Source of the DNA: Streptomyces sp. 135 | Lineage (GTDB): Bacteria > Actinomycetota > Actinomycetes > Streptomycetales > Streptomycetaceae | DNA length: 64,000 nucleotides | Assembly (NCBI RefSeq): GCF_020026305.1 | Contig: NZ_CP075691.1 | Span: 1,798,001-1,862,000 of the forward strand | Direction of reading: 5' to 3' | Shown here: piece by piece, positions 1-8,787 of the stretch | How positions within the stretch are numbered: position 1 is the stretch's first letter | Layout of the letters: every line of letters begins with the position of its first letter | Made by a program: the position numbers and the translations under genes | Notes under the pieces: generated by a model | What the model was told of the DNA's origin: nothing | The model's input: only the letters and a program-made list of their open reading frames with translations | Database searches by the model: none

Positions 1-777
1 CTCGGAGACGTCGGCGCGGCACAGGTCCTGGACGGTGACGTTGCGTACGCCGGGGCCGTCGAGGAACTGGCTGCGGTACGGAGTGACCACCTCGTCGTAC
101 TTGGTGGCGATGACGGTGTAGCGCACACCCGGCACGGTGTCCCCGCCCGCGTTGAGCTTCGTCAGGAAGGGCGATCCGGCCACCTGGTCGGCGAGGGCCG
201 GCGTCTTGGTGGTCAACAGGTCCTCGACGCCCGGGAAGTACGGCAGCAGCCTGGTGAGGCCGAGCAGGGTGGTGCCGTGGTTGTCGGGCGCGAGGCCGAT
301 GAGGGCGTTCACCTTGTCCGCGCCGCCGAGGAACTTGAGGTAGTGACGGGGCATCATGCCGCCCTGCGAGTGACCGACGAGGTCCGCCTCCTTCGCGCCC
401 GTCGAGGCGAGCACCTTGTCGACGAAGCCGTCGAGCTGCTCGGCCGACTTCTCGATGGGCCCGAGCCCGTGGAAGAACGGCACGCCCTCCAACTGGCCGT
501 AGTCCAGGGAGTAGACGCAGTAGCCGCGCGCGACGAGGTAGGGCGCGAGGACGACCCAGTTGTCCACGGAGTTCCCGAAGGTGCCGTGCACGAGGACGAC
601 GGGGCGGGGATGCGCGGCGGACGGCTGGCAGTCGTAGTCGTTCCAGCCCCTCGACACGGAGGCGGTGGCGGCCTGTGCCGTGGTGTCGGCGGTGGCCGCC
701 GGGGCGAGGGTGGTGGCCGCGCCCGTGATGAGCAGGGCGGCGGCGAGCGCGCGCAGGGCGCGTCTCCAGGGCAGCAT
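1..777 (-). CDS. Secreted triacylglycerol lipase/esterase, 3' end cut by window edge
   Basis: Reading leftwards from the ATG at 777 gives a Sec-type signal peptide (MLPWRRALRALAAALLI, then an Ala-rich stretch ending near ATADTTAQA) followed by an alpha/beta-hydrolase. The oxyanion-side motif VHGTFGNS and the nucleophile elbow GHSQGG are both visible. It matches the family of Streptomyces extracellular lipases that hydrolyse ester bonds of lipids outside the cell. A good ribosome site (GAGGAG) lies 8 bases before the ATG. The frame is open to base 1, so about 259 residues are seen and the catalytic His region is missing from the window. No partner gene is evident; the neighbouring two-component genes lie upstream in the same direction. 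Confidence 0.85.
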   Translation of the reverse strand, partial: MLPWRRALRALAAALLITGAATTLAPAATADTTAQAATASVSRGWNDYDCQPSAAHPRPVVLVHGTFGNSVDNWVVLAPYLVARGYCVYSLDYGQLEGVPFFHGLGPIEKSAEQLDGFVDKVLASTGAKEADLVGHSQGGMMPRHYLKFLGGADKVNALIGLAPDNHGTTLLGLTRLLPYFPGVEDLLTTKTPALADQVAGSPFLTKLNAGGDTVPGVRYTVIATKYDEVVTPYRSQFLDGPGVRNVTVQDLCRADVSE

Positions 778-908
778 CGTGTGATCTCCTCGCGGCTCAA
801 GGAAGGTGCGATGGCGGGATGCCCCGGGATCCGGATCACCAGGCTGTTGCGTACACGACAAGCTACGCGCCGGTAGGTGAGGAGTGAAGTCGCGCGTCGG
901 CAAAACTT

Positions 909-922
909 CCAGTGTTCACTGG
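909..922. promoter_or_regulatory. Short perfect inverted repeat upstream of the lipase
   Basis: CCAGTG-TT-CACTGG lies about 130 bases upstream of the lipase start in an otherwise empty gap. A separate inverted repeat, GGTGACG/CGTCACC (932-955), overlaps the stop of the response regulator and could act as its terminator. A regulator-binding role for the first palindrome is only a guess. Confidence 0.25.
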
Positions 923-951
923 CACGGTTCCGGTGACGCCACCCTCCGCCG

Positions 952-1653
952 TCACCGCGGTGGAGCCACCAGGCCCTCCTCGTACGCGATGATGACCAGC
1001 TGGACCCGGTCGCGGGCGTCGAGCTTGGTGAACAGGCGTGCCACGTGCGCCTTCACCGTGGCCACGGTGATGAAGAGCTGGGCGGCCACCTCGGCGTTGG
1101 ACAGGCCGCGCCCGATGAGGGTGAGGACCTCGCGTTCCCGGCCGGTGATGCCCTCCACCGCCCCCTTCACCCCGCCCTTCGCCCCGGCCTCCACCGAGCG
1201 CGGCGCCGACGGCGGGCCCGGCTCGGGGCGGGCGGCGAACTCCTCGATCAGGCGCCGGGTGACGCTCGGCGCGATCAGCCCGTCCCCGGCGGCGACCACG
1301 CGGATCGCCGCGAGGATGTCCTCCAGGGCCATGTCCTTGACGAGGAAGCCGCTCGCGCCGGCCCGGAGCGCGCCGTAGACGTACTCGTCGTCGTCGAAGG
1401 TGGTCAGGACGAGGACACGGACCGGTCCCCCGCCCTCCTTGATCAGGCGGGTGGCCTCGATGCCGTCCATGCCGGGCATGCGGATGTCCATGACGACGAC
1501 GTCGGGGCGTGCGTCCCTGGCCAGGCGCACCGCTTCGGTGCCCGTGCCCGCCTCTCCCACGACGTCGATGTCCGGGGCGTCGGCCATCAGGACGCGCAGG
1601 CCCGCGCGGACCAGCGGCTGGTCGTCGGCGAGGACGACGCGGACCGCCGTCAC
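952..1653 (-). CDS. NarL/LuxR-family response regulator
   Basis: A 233-residue two-component regulator. The receiver domain (about 1-125) has the acidic pair D10/D11 and a phospho-acceptor Asp at about 56 in VVVMDIRMPGMDG. A LuxR/GerE helix-turn-helix (about 168-230) contains TGREREVLTLIGRGLSNAEVA. Between them is an unusually long Pro/Gly/Ala-rich linker of about 30 residues. The start overlaps the stop of the histidine kinase gene by 4 bases (1650-1653), so the pair is translationally coupled and cognate. The signal and target genes cannot be told from sequence. GTGACG...CGTCACC around the stop may serve as terminator. Confidence 0.93.
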   Translation of the reverse strand: MTAVRVVLADDQPLVRAGLRVLMADAPDIDVVGEAGTGTEAVRLARDARPDVVVMDIRMPGMDGIEATRLIKEGGGPVRVLVLTTFDDDEYVYGALRAGASGFLVKDMALEDILAAIRVVAAGDGLIAPSVTRRLIEEFAARPEPGPPSAPRSVEAGAKGGVKGAVEGITGREREVLTLIGRGLSNAEVAAQLFITVATVKAHVARLFTKLDARDRVQLVIIAYEEGLVAPPR

Positions 1654-2852
1654 CGGGTCTCCCCCGTGGGCACGGGCAGCCGGGCCGTCACCCGGAAGCC
1701 GCCCTCGGGGCGCGGCCCGGCGGTGAAGCGGCCGTGCAGCAGGGCGGCGCGCTCGCGCATGCCGACGATGCCGTACCCGGCGCCCGCGGGCAGCCCGCCA
1801 CGGCCGTCGTCCTCGACCTCCACGCCCACCTCGCCGGCGCCGTACTCGACGGTCACCCGGCAGGTGTCGGCGCCCGCGTGCCGTACGACGTTGGTGAGGG
1901 CCTCCTGGAGGATCCGGAACGCCGCCAGGTCGATGTCGGCGGGCAGCGGCCGCTGTTCGCCCCGCAGGCGCACGGCGGCGCGGACCCCGGCGTCGCGCGT
2001 CGAGGCGACGAGGCGGTCGAGGCGAGGCCGGGGGCCAGGGGCGCCCGCCCTCCGCCCGGGCCCCGTGGGCCGGCGCAGCGCGACCAGGGTGCGCCGCAGC
2101 CCCGCGAGGGTCTCCCTGCTGGTGGCCTCGACGATGGTGAGGGCGTTGCGTGCCTCGGCGGGCTGGGTGTCGATGACGCGGCTGCCGACGCCCGCCTGGA
2201 TGGCGATGACGCCGATGCTGTGCGCGATCATGTCGTGCAACTCCCTTGCGATACGCAGCCGTTCGGCGGTGGCCGCCTGCTCGGCGGCCTGCGCGGCGAG
2301 GGCCACGGCGTGCGTACGGCGCTCACGCACGGAGTCGCCCCCCAGCCACGCGGCGAGCACCGCCAGGGCGAGGAACACGGCGAGCTGCACGGCCCGGGCC
2401 GGGGTCTGCCCGAGGGAGGTCAGATGCGTGCCGAACTGCGCGCCCAGCGCCAAGGCCGCCGCCGCGACCGAGGTGCGGCGCGGCCGGGTGGCGGCGATGT
2501 AGCCGACGGCGAGGTCGCCGAGCAGCACCTGGAGGTAGGCCACCTCCATGTTCTGCGTCTGCGTGCGCGCGGCGGCCCACCCGACGAGCAGCAGCATGAG
2601 CGCGGGCAGCGGCCTGCTCCGCAGGAGCGCGGCGACCAGCGCGGTGAGGACGATCAGCGGGGCGACGGTCAGGGCACTGAAACCGCCGCGCCCGTCGAGC
2701 ATCACGAAGTACACGGCGAAGGGGTAGCCGAGCCCGGCGCACCAGGCCACCGGCGTCAGCCACGCACGCGGCCGCCAAGCGCGCGGCGCCCACTCGGCGG
2801 CGGTGACGGACGGTGAGGTCGGCAGAGCGGGGGCGCCCCGCGTCGCATGCAT
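1650..2852 (-). CDS. Two-component sensor histidine kinase (HisKA_3 type)
   Basis: About 400 residues. The N-terminal half has four to five hydrophobic segments, then a dimerisation/H-box RELHDMIAHSIGVIAIQAG and a HATPase domain with EALTNVVRHA (N box) and EDDGRGG (G box). This is the DesK/NarX-like architecture of Streptomyces kinases that phosphorylate NarL-type regulators. I chose the ATG at 2852 because membrane-protein-like sequence begins soon after; an in-frame start at 2888 is possible. The gene overlaps its response regulator by 4 bases. The input signal is unknown; the kinase has little extracytoplasmic sequence, so membrane or intramembrane sensing is likely. Confidence 0.92.
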   Translation of the reverse strand: MHATRGAPALPTSPSVTAAEWAPRAWRPRAWLTPVAWCAGLGYPFAVYFVMLDGRGGFSALTVAPLIVLTALVAALLRSRPLPALMLLLVGWAAARTQTQNMEVAYLQVLLGDLAVGYIAATRPRRTSVAAAALALGAQFGTHLTSLGQTPARAVQLAVFLALAVLAAWLGGDSVRERRTHAVALAAQAAEQAATAERLRIARELHDMIAHSIGVIAIQAGVGSRVIDTQPAEARNALTIVEATSRETLAGLRRTLVALRRPTGPGRRAGAPGPRPRLDRLVASTRDAGVRAAVRLRGEQRPLPADIDLAAFRILQEALTNVVRHAGADTCRVTVEYGAGEVGVEVEDDGRGGLPAGAGYGIVGMRERAALLHGRFTAGPRPEGGFRVTARLPVPTGETR

Positions 2853-3015
2853 GACCCGATCGTAGGCGCACCGCCCTGACCTGGGCATGGGCCCGCGGAC
2901 TTACGCCCACGGGCTACCCCTTGAAGCGCCGGACGGCGTTGTCAGTGCCTCCTCATAGAGTGAAATCACTTCGGCAAGCTGCCTCGGCAAGCCGCCTCGT
3001 AGAAGGAGCAGAGCC

Positions 3016-4074
3016 ATGTCCGCCAACAGGATCCAGCACAAGGTCAATCACGTCGCGCTGGTCGTGGACTGTTCGGGTTCCATGCGGCCGCATCAGGACC
3101 AACTCGTGCGCGTCGTGGACGAGTTCGTGGCCGGCCTCAAGGCCGAGTCGGACAGCCTCGGCCACGAGACGCGGATCAGCCTCTACTCCTTCGACCACCG
3201 GGTGGAGAACCTGGTGTGGGACATGGACGTGAAGCACCTGCCGTCCATGCGAGGCCTGTACCGCGTCAACAACGGCGCCACGGCCCTCATCGAGGCCTCC
3301 CTGAAGTCCCTCGACGACCTGGGGCACATATGGGAGGAGTACGGCGAGCACAGCTTCCTCCAGATCGTGGTGACGGACGGCGAGGAGAACGCCTCGGGCG
3401 GCGACCGGCGCCACGACGGCGACATGACCATCCTCGGCCCCTGGCTCGACAGGATCGCGGCGAAGATGGGCGGGCTTCCCGAGCACTGGACGTCCGCGAT
3501 CCTCGTGCCGAACTCCCTGGCCAAGCGGACCGCGCAGAACTACGGCTTCCCGGCCGGCAACATCGCCATCTGGGACGCGGATTCCCAGGAGGGCGTCGAG
3601 GAGGCGATCGGCACCGTGCGCGCCGCCGCGACCAGCTTCCTGCGGGCCCGCGAGAAGGGGGTGCGCGGCACGAAGAACCTCTTCGCCGTCGGCCAGGACA
3701 TCTCGATCGACGAGGTGCGGGCGAACCTCGAACCGATTCCGGCGAACAAGTACCGGCTCCTGAAGGTGGACAAGGAGGCCGAGATCCGCCCCTTCGTCGA
3801 CTCGCACCCGGGTGTGACGTATGAACGCGGCGCCTGCTACTACCAGTTGGGCGCCCGCGCCCAGGTCCAGCCGAACAAGGAGGTCATCGTGGTCGAGAAG
3901 GACACCGACCGTGCCTACACGGGCGACGCGGCGCGCAGCCTCCTGTTCGGTACGGGCATCCAGGGCACCGTCTCGGTGAAGGCGGGGAACAACCCCAAGC
4001 TGGAGGTCTATGTGCAGAGCCGTTCGGTGAACAGGAAGCTCAAGCCGAACACGCGACTGCTCATCATGCTCTGA
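3016..4074 (+). CDS. VWA-domain protein with intact MIDAS
   Basis: A 352-residue soluble protein preceded by a strong ribosome site (GAAGGAG). Residues about 10-200 form a von Willebrand A domain. The metal-ion-dependent adhesion site is complete: DCSGS (D18, S20, S22), a Thr in NNGATAL and an Asp in VVTDGEEN. The C-terminal about 150 residues contain a second beta-rich domain ending in TRLLIML. It has no signal peptide or membrane segment, so it probably acts in the cytoplasm. VWA proteins of this kind usually bind partners through Mg2+; the usual MoxR ATPase or ter genes are absent here. The function is unknown. Confidence 0.8.
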   Translation: MSANRIQHKVNHVALVVDCSGSMRPHQDQLVRVVDEFVAGLKAESDSLGHETRISLYSFDHRVENLVWDMDVKHLPSMRGLYRVNNGATALIEASLKSLDDLGHIWEEYGEHSFLQIVVTDGEENASGGDRRHDGDMTILGPWLDRIAAKMGGLPEHWTSAILVPNSLAKRTAQNYGFPAGNIAIWDADSQEGVEEAIGTVRAAATSFLRAREKGVRGTKNLFAVGQDISIDEVRANLEPIPANKYRLLKVDKEAEIRPFVDSHPGVTYERGACYYQLGARAQVQPNKEVIVVEKDTDRAYTGDAARSLLFGTGIQGTVSVKAGNNPKLEVYVQSRSVNRKLKPNTRLLIML

Positions 4075-4124
4075 AGAACCCCTGGAGATCCCTGAAGGTG
4101 TGCTGAGGTCCCGCGCGGCGCGGT

Positions 4125-5132
4125 TCACGCCGCCAGCGTTCCCGGCACGATCGCGCCGGGGCCGAACTTCTCCCGGGCCCGGTCGGCCACCTCCTCGATG
4201 CGGCGGGCCTTCTCGTCCGCCGGGTCGAACGTCAGCTGGTGGGCGGCGCGTTCGGCCGGGCCGAGCCCCTCGGCGCGCAGTCCGATGGCACGCACCCGGG
4301 CCCGTTGCAGGCCGAGCGCCTCGTACATGCGGTACGCGGCCGTGGTCAGCGCGGTGGAGTGCGCGGTCGGCTCGGGCAGGGTCCGGGTCCGGACGGTCGT
4401 GCTCCGGTCCGCGTACCGCACGGTGAGGGTCAGCGCGCGGCACACCTGGTCCTCGCCGCGCATCCTGACGCCCAGCTCCTCGGCGCCGGAGAGCAGGGCG
4501 CGGCGGTGCCGGAAGGGGTCCAGCTCGTCGCGGGGGAAGGGGCGTTCGGCGGCGATCGAGCGCGCCGCGGAGTTCGGTACGACCCGGGTGCGGTCGATGC
4601 CCCGTGCCTTCTCGCGCAGCTCGCGGCCCGCACGGGCGCCGACCAGCCGTTGCAGGGTGGACAGCGGCGCGGCGGCGACCTTCCCGAGGGAGTCGAGGCC
4701 GTACTCGCACAGGGTGCGGGCGGTGGCGCGGCCGATGCCCGGCAGTTCGCCGACCGGCCGCTCGGCGAGGAACCTGCGTACGCCTTCCGGGTCTTCGGGC
4801 ACGGCACGGGTCACGCCGGGCGCGGCGCCACGGGCGGCCATCCGCGCCAGCATCGGGCCGGGCCCGGCGCCGATGGCGCACTCCACCCCGTACAGCGCGA
4901 GCGCCCGTACCCGGATCAGCGCGGCCAGTTCGACGGGGTTCCGGCCGAAGTAGCGCCGCGCGCCACGGACGTCCATGAGGGCGGCGTCGGGCGGGAGCGC
5001 CTCGACCTGCGGGGTGAACTCGCCGAGCAGGTCGACCAGTCGGGGCAGCAGCGCTTCGTACATGGGCGCCAGCAGGAACCGCACGTAGAGGGTGCTCGCG
5101 CCGCCACCGTGGGCGTCGTCGAAGGTGTTCAT
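4125..5132 (-). CDS. Y-family DNA polymerase-like protein lacking the N-terminal catalytic segment
   Basis: A 335-residue protein starting at the ATG at 5132, which overlaps the dnaE2 stop by 4 bases. The helix-hairpin-helix/thumb (GIGRATARTLCEYGL, about 125-140) and the little-finger DNA-binding domain are clear. The N-terminus begins abruptly at STLYVRFLLAPMYEALLPRL, so the strand that carries the first catalytic Asp in DinB is missing. The usual SIDEA motif is replaced by LPPDAALMDV. This resembles ImuB, the catalytically inactive Y-family subunit that brings DnaE2 to the beta clamp during mutagenic repair. No ImuA is present. It is probably a non-polymerising partner of DnaE2 (inference). 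Confidence 0.75.
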   Translation of the reverse strand: MNTFDDAHGGGASTLYVRFLLAPMYEALLPRLVDLLGEFTPQVEALPPDAALMDVRGARRYFGRNPVELAALIRVRALALYGVECAIGAGPGPMLARMAARGAAPGVTRAVPEDPEGVRRFLAERPVGELPGIGRATARTLCEYGLDSLGKVAAAPLSTLQRLVGARAGRELREKARGIDRTRVVPNSAARSIAAERPFPRDELDPFRHRRALLSGAEELGVRMRGEDQVCRALTLTVRYADRSTTVRTRTLPEPTAHSTALTTAAYRMYEALGLQRARVRAIGLRAEGLGPAERAAHQLTFDPADEKARRIEEVADRAREKFGPGAIVPGTLAA

Positions 5133-8100
5133 CCCGCGCTCCCCGGACTCTGGTGCCACAACTTCCTGCTGGTGCCCGCCGACCCCTCGCCCGCCGGGCG
5201 CAGATCCGCCCAGGGGTGCATCTCGTACCCCGTGGCCATACGGATGCGGCGGCCGCCCGCCACCGGGTCCGGGTCCGGGCCCTGTCCGGGCTTCGGCTCG
5301 GCGGACTCGGGTCCGGGCTCGGGTCCGGGCTCGGGCCCGGGCTCCGCCAGGCGCAGTGCCACCGCGTCGAGGCCGCCCTCCTCGCGCACCTCCACCAGCT
5401 CGGCGAGGTTCCACGCCGCCGAGCCGACGACGCTGAGGCTGCGCGGCCCGCGGCGCTGCACCACGCCGCGCACCAGCAGCAGCCAGGAGTGGAAGACGGT
5501 GTGCGCGCACCGCTCGTGCGCGTCGTCGAAGAAGGCCAGGTCGACCAGGCCCGTGCCGTCGTCAAGGGTGGTGAAGATGACCCGCTTGCCGGAGCGGATC
5601 GGCGGGGTCTGCGTGGCGGCCTTGGCGCCCGCGACCAGGACGGTCGCGCCGTGCTCGGCCTCGCGCAGCCGCCGGGCGCTGAGCACGCCCAGCTCGGCCA
5701 GGAAGGCGCCGTGGTCCGCCATGAGGTGGCGCGAGGAGTCCATGCCGAGGACGCCCAGTTCGGCGCTGAGTCGCTCCGCGTCGTCCAGGTCGGGCAGGCC
5801 GGCGGGCGCCGTCCTGCGCCCGCCGGCCAGGGGGAGCTGGGCCCCGGCCGCTCCCCGGCCGCCGCGCCGCAGCTCCGTCAGGTGCAGTTGCAGGTCGCGG
5901 CGGTTGGCGCCGAACGCGTCGAGCGCGCCGACCTGGGCGAGCCGCTGCGCGACCGGCTTCGAGGGCCTGGCCCGCTCCCAGAAGTCGACGAGGGAGGCGT
6001 ACGGCTGCCCGTCCGCGATGCGCGCGGCCTCGGCCTCGCTGATGCCGTGCACGTCGGAGAGGGCGAGGCGCAGGCCCCACACCGGCTGCGGCTCGGACAC
6101 CAGTTCGATACGGTGGGCGACCGCCGACCGGTTCACGTCCAGCGGCAGGATCGGCACCCCGCGCCGCCGCGCGTCCGCGAGCAGCAGCCGCTTCGGGTAC
6201 ATGCCGGGGTCGTGCGTGAGCAACCCCGCGTAGAACGCGGCCGGGTGATGGGCCTTCAGCCACGCCGACTGGTACGTCGGCACGGCGAAGGCCACGGCGT
6301 GCGCCTTGCAGAAGCCGTACGACCCGAAGGCCTCGACGATCTCCCAGGCGCGGGCGATGGTCTCGGCGTCGTACCCCTTGGCCGCCGCGTGCTGCGCGAA
6401 CCAGAACCGGATGCGCCCCTGCGACTCGGGGTCGGAGAGCCCGCGCCGCACCCGGTCCGCCTCGTCGCGCCCGCAGCCGGTCATGATGTCCACGATGTGG
6501 ATGATCTGCTCGTGGAAGACGACGACGCCGTACGTCTCCTTCAGCGGCTCCGCGAGGTCCGGGTGCGGGTAGCGGACGGGCGCGCGGCCGTGCCTGGCCT
6601 CGATGAAGGGCCGCACCATGTCGGCCGCGACCGGGCCCGGCCGGAACAGCGAGATGTCGACCACCAGGTCGTGGAAGGTCGAGGGCTGAAGCCGTCCGAC
6701 CAGGTCGCGCTGGCCCGGCGACTCGATCTGGAAGCAGCCGAGCGTCTCGGTGGACTGGATGAGCCGGTACGTCGCCGGGTCGCCCGGCGGTACCGCGTCC
6801 AGGTCGACCCGCTCCCCCGTGGCCCGCGCGACCTCCGTCACCGCGTGCGCCATCGCCGACTGCATCCGCACGCCGAGCACGTCCAGCTTGAGCAGGCCGA
6901 GGTCCTCCACGTCCTCCTTGTCGAACTGCGACATGGGCAGGCCCTCGCCGCTGGTGGGCACGACGGGCGTGCGCGCGAGCAGTGAGGCGTCGGAGAGCAG
7001 CACCCCGCACGGGTGCATGGCGACGCCGCGCGGCAGCGCGTCGAGGGCCTCGACCAGTTCCCACAGCCGGGCACGACCGCCGAACTCCTCGGCCACCGAA
7101 CGCAGTTCGGGCAGTTCCGCCAGCGCGGCGCGGGCGTCGCGCGCGCGGATGTGCGGGAAGGCCTTGGCGACGCGGTCGATGTCGGCCGGGTCCATGGACA
7201 GGGCGGCCCCCACATCGCGTACGGCATGGCGCACTCGGTAGGTCTCGGGCATGGCGACGGTCGCGACCCGCTCGGTGCCGAAGCGGCCGATGATCGCGCG
7301 GTAGACCTCCAGGCGGCGGGCGGACTCCACGTCGATGTCGATGTCAGGCAGGACGCGCCGCCGCTTGGACAGGAACCGCTCCATGAGCAGCCCGTGCTCG
7401 ACGGGATCGGCGTGCGCGATGCCGATGAGGTGGTTGACGAGGGACCCGGCGCCGGAGCCGCGCGCCGCGACCCGGATGCCCATGCCGCGTACGTCGTCGA
7501 CCACTTGGGCCACGGTCAGGAAGTAGGAGGCGTAGCCGTGGAACTCGATGATGTCCAGCTCGTGGTGCATGCGCTCCCAGTACTCGCGCCGGGAGTCGTA
7601 GCCCCGCAGCACCATGCCCGCCGCCGCCCGGGAGGCGAGGACGCGCTGCGCGGTGCGCCGCCCGGCGCCGACCAGGCGCGGCTCGGGGAAGTGCACGGTC
7701 CCGATGCCGAGGTCGTCCTCGGGGTCGACCAGGCACGCGGCGGCGGTCGCCCGGGTCTGTTCGATCAGGCGGTGCGCGGTGTCGCGGCGGAAGCCCGCGG
7801 CCTCGACGACGCGCTCGGCGACGCGCAGCATGTCGTCCGCGCCCTTCAGCCAGCGTTCGCCGCTGTCCAGTTCCTTGGTCGGGTCGACGGGGACGAGGCG
7901 GCGCGCGGCGTCGAGGACGTCGGCGACGGGGCCCTGCCCGGCGTCGGCGTAGCGCACGGCGTTGCTCAGGACGGGCCGCACCCCCTGCTCGGCGGCGAAG
8001 CCGACGGTGCGCGCGGCCAGGCGCAGCGAGCCGGGTCCGGTGCCCTCGCGGCCGTGCCAGACGGACTCCAGGCGCAGCGCATCGCCGTACCGCTCACGCC

Positions 8101-8613
8101 AGGGCGCGAGGAGGCGGGCGGCCCGGTCGGTCGCCCGGCGGCGAGCGCGCGCCCCACGTCGGAGGCGGGGCCGAGCAGCACGGTCAGGCCCTCGCCGTGG
8201 TTCTCCTGCCACGGCAGGACGGGCTGTCCGTCGGTGCCGCCGGCGTCGGCGCGGTGCGCGGCGGTGACCAGGCGGCAGAGCGCGGCCCAGCCGGTGGCGC
8301 CGTCGCGGGCGAGGAAGGTCACGCGCGGGGTCGACTCGTCGATGAAGGCGCCGCCGCGCACGGGGGCCCGTCGCCGCTCGCCCTTGGCCGGGGCGGGCTC
8401 CGCCACCGCGAGTTCGGCGCCGAAGAGCGGCCGCACCCCTGCCTTCGCGCAGGCCTTGGCGAACCGGACGGTGCCCGCGAGGGTGTCCCGGTCGGTGAGC
8501 GCGAGGGCATCCATGCCCCGCTCGGCGGCGCGCTCGGCGAGCCGCTCCGGGTGCGAGGCGCCGTACCGCAGGGAGAACCCGGAGACGGTGTGCAGATGCG
8601 TGAAGTCGGGCAC
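5129..8613 (-). pseudogene. dnaE2: Error-prone DNA polymerase III alpha subunit DnaE2, interrupted by a frameshift
   Basis: The GTG at 8613 sits behind a near-perfect ribosome site (AGGAGGTG) and begins VPDFTHLHTVSGFSLRYGASHP, the PHP domain. The finger/palm with PDIDIDVES, the helix-hairpin-helix region and a C-terminal OB domain follow, but in another frame. Total length is 3485 bases, one short of a multiple of three. In-frame homology is lost at about 8125-8140: the first frame reads DVGRALAAGRP, and the second resumes at DRAARLLAPWRERYGDALRLE. One inserted base would restore about 1161 residues, the usual size. Either this is a sequencing indel or the polymerase is inactivated. The C-terminus carries PEPG repeats. 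The family performs translesion synthesis in the SOS response. Confidence 0.88.
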
Positions 8614-8678
8614 ACGCACCTCCTGTAACCCTGAACCGATCCGATCTCGTATCCCCCACCTCCACCATAGACCAAGTT

Positions 8679-8694
8679 TCGAACGCATGTACGA
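8679..8694. promoter_or_regulatory. LexA (SOS) box upstream of dnaE2
   Basis: TCGAAC-GCAT-GTACGA matches the actinobacterial LexA operator TCGAAC-N4-GTTCGA at 11 of 12 defined positions. It lies 65 bases upstream of the dnaE2 GTG and about 95 bases upstream of the divergent membrane-protein gene. DnaE2 operons are known SOS targets, so regulation of dnaE2 and the coupled Y-family gene by LexA is likely. Confidence 0.75.
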
Positions 8695-8787
8695 CAGGCG
8701 TACGAGGCCCCTTCCCGTAAGCCCTCGGTATCGCCCGTTCGGCCCATCCCACCTGCGAGAACGACCGGTGCCCCGGAGCGTGGGGGC

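Noticed and set aside
5300-5350. GGGCTCGGGTCC tandem repeat that might be an intergenic element
   Set aside because: It lies inside dnaE2 and codes for a PEPG repeat in its C-terminal tail.
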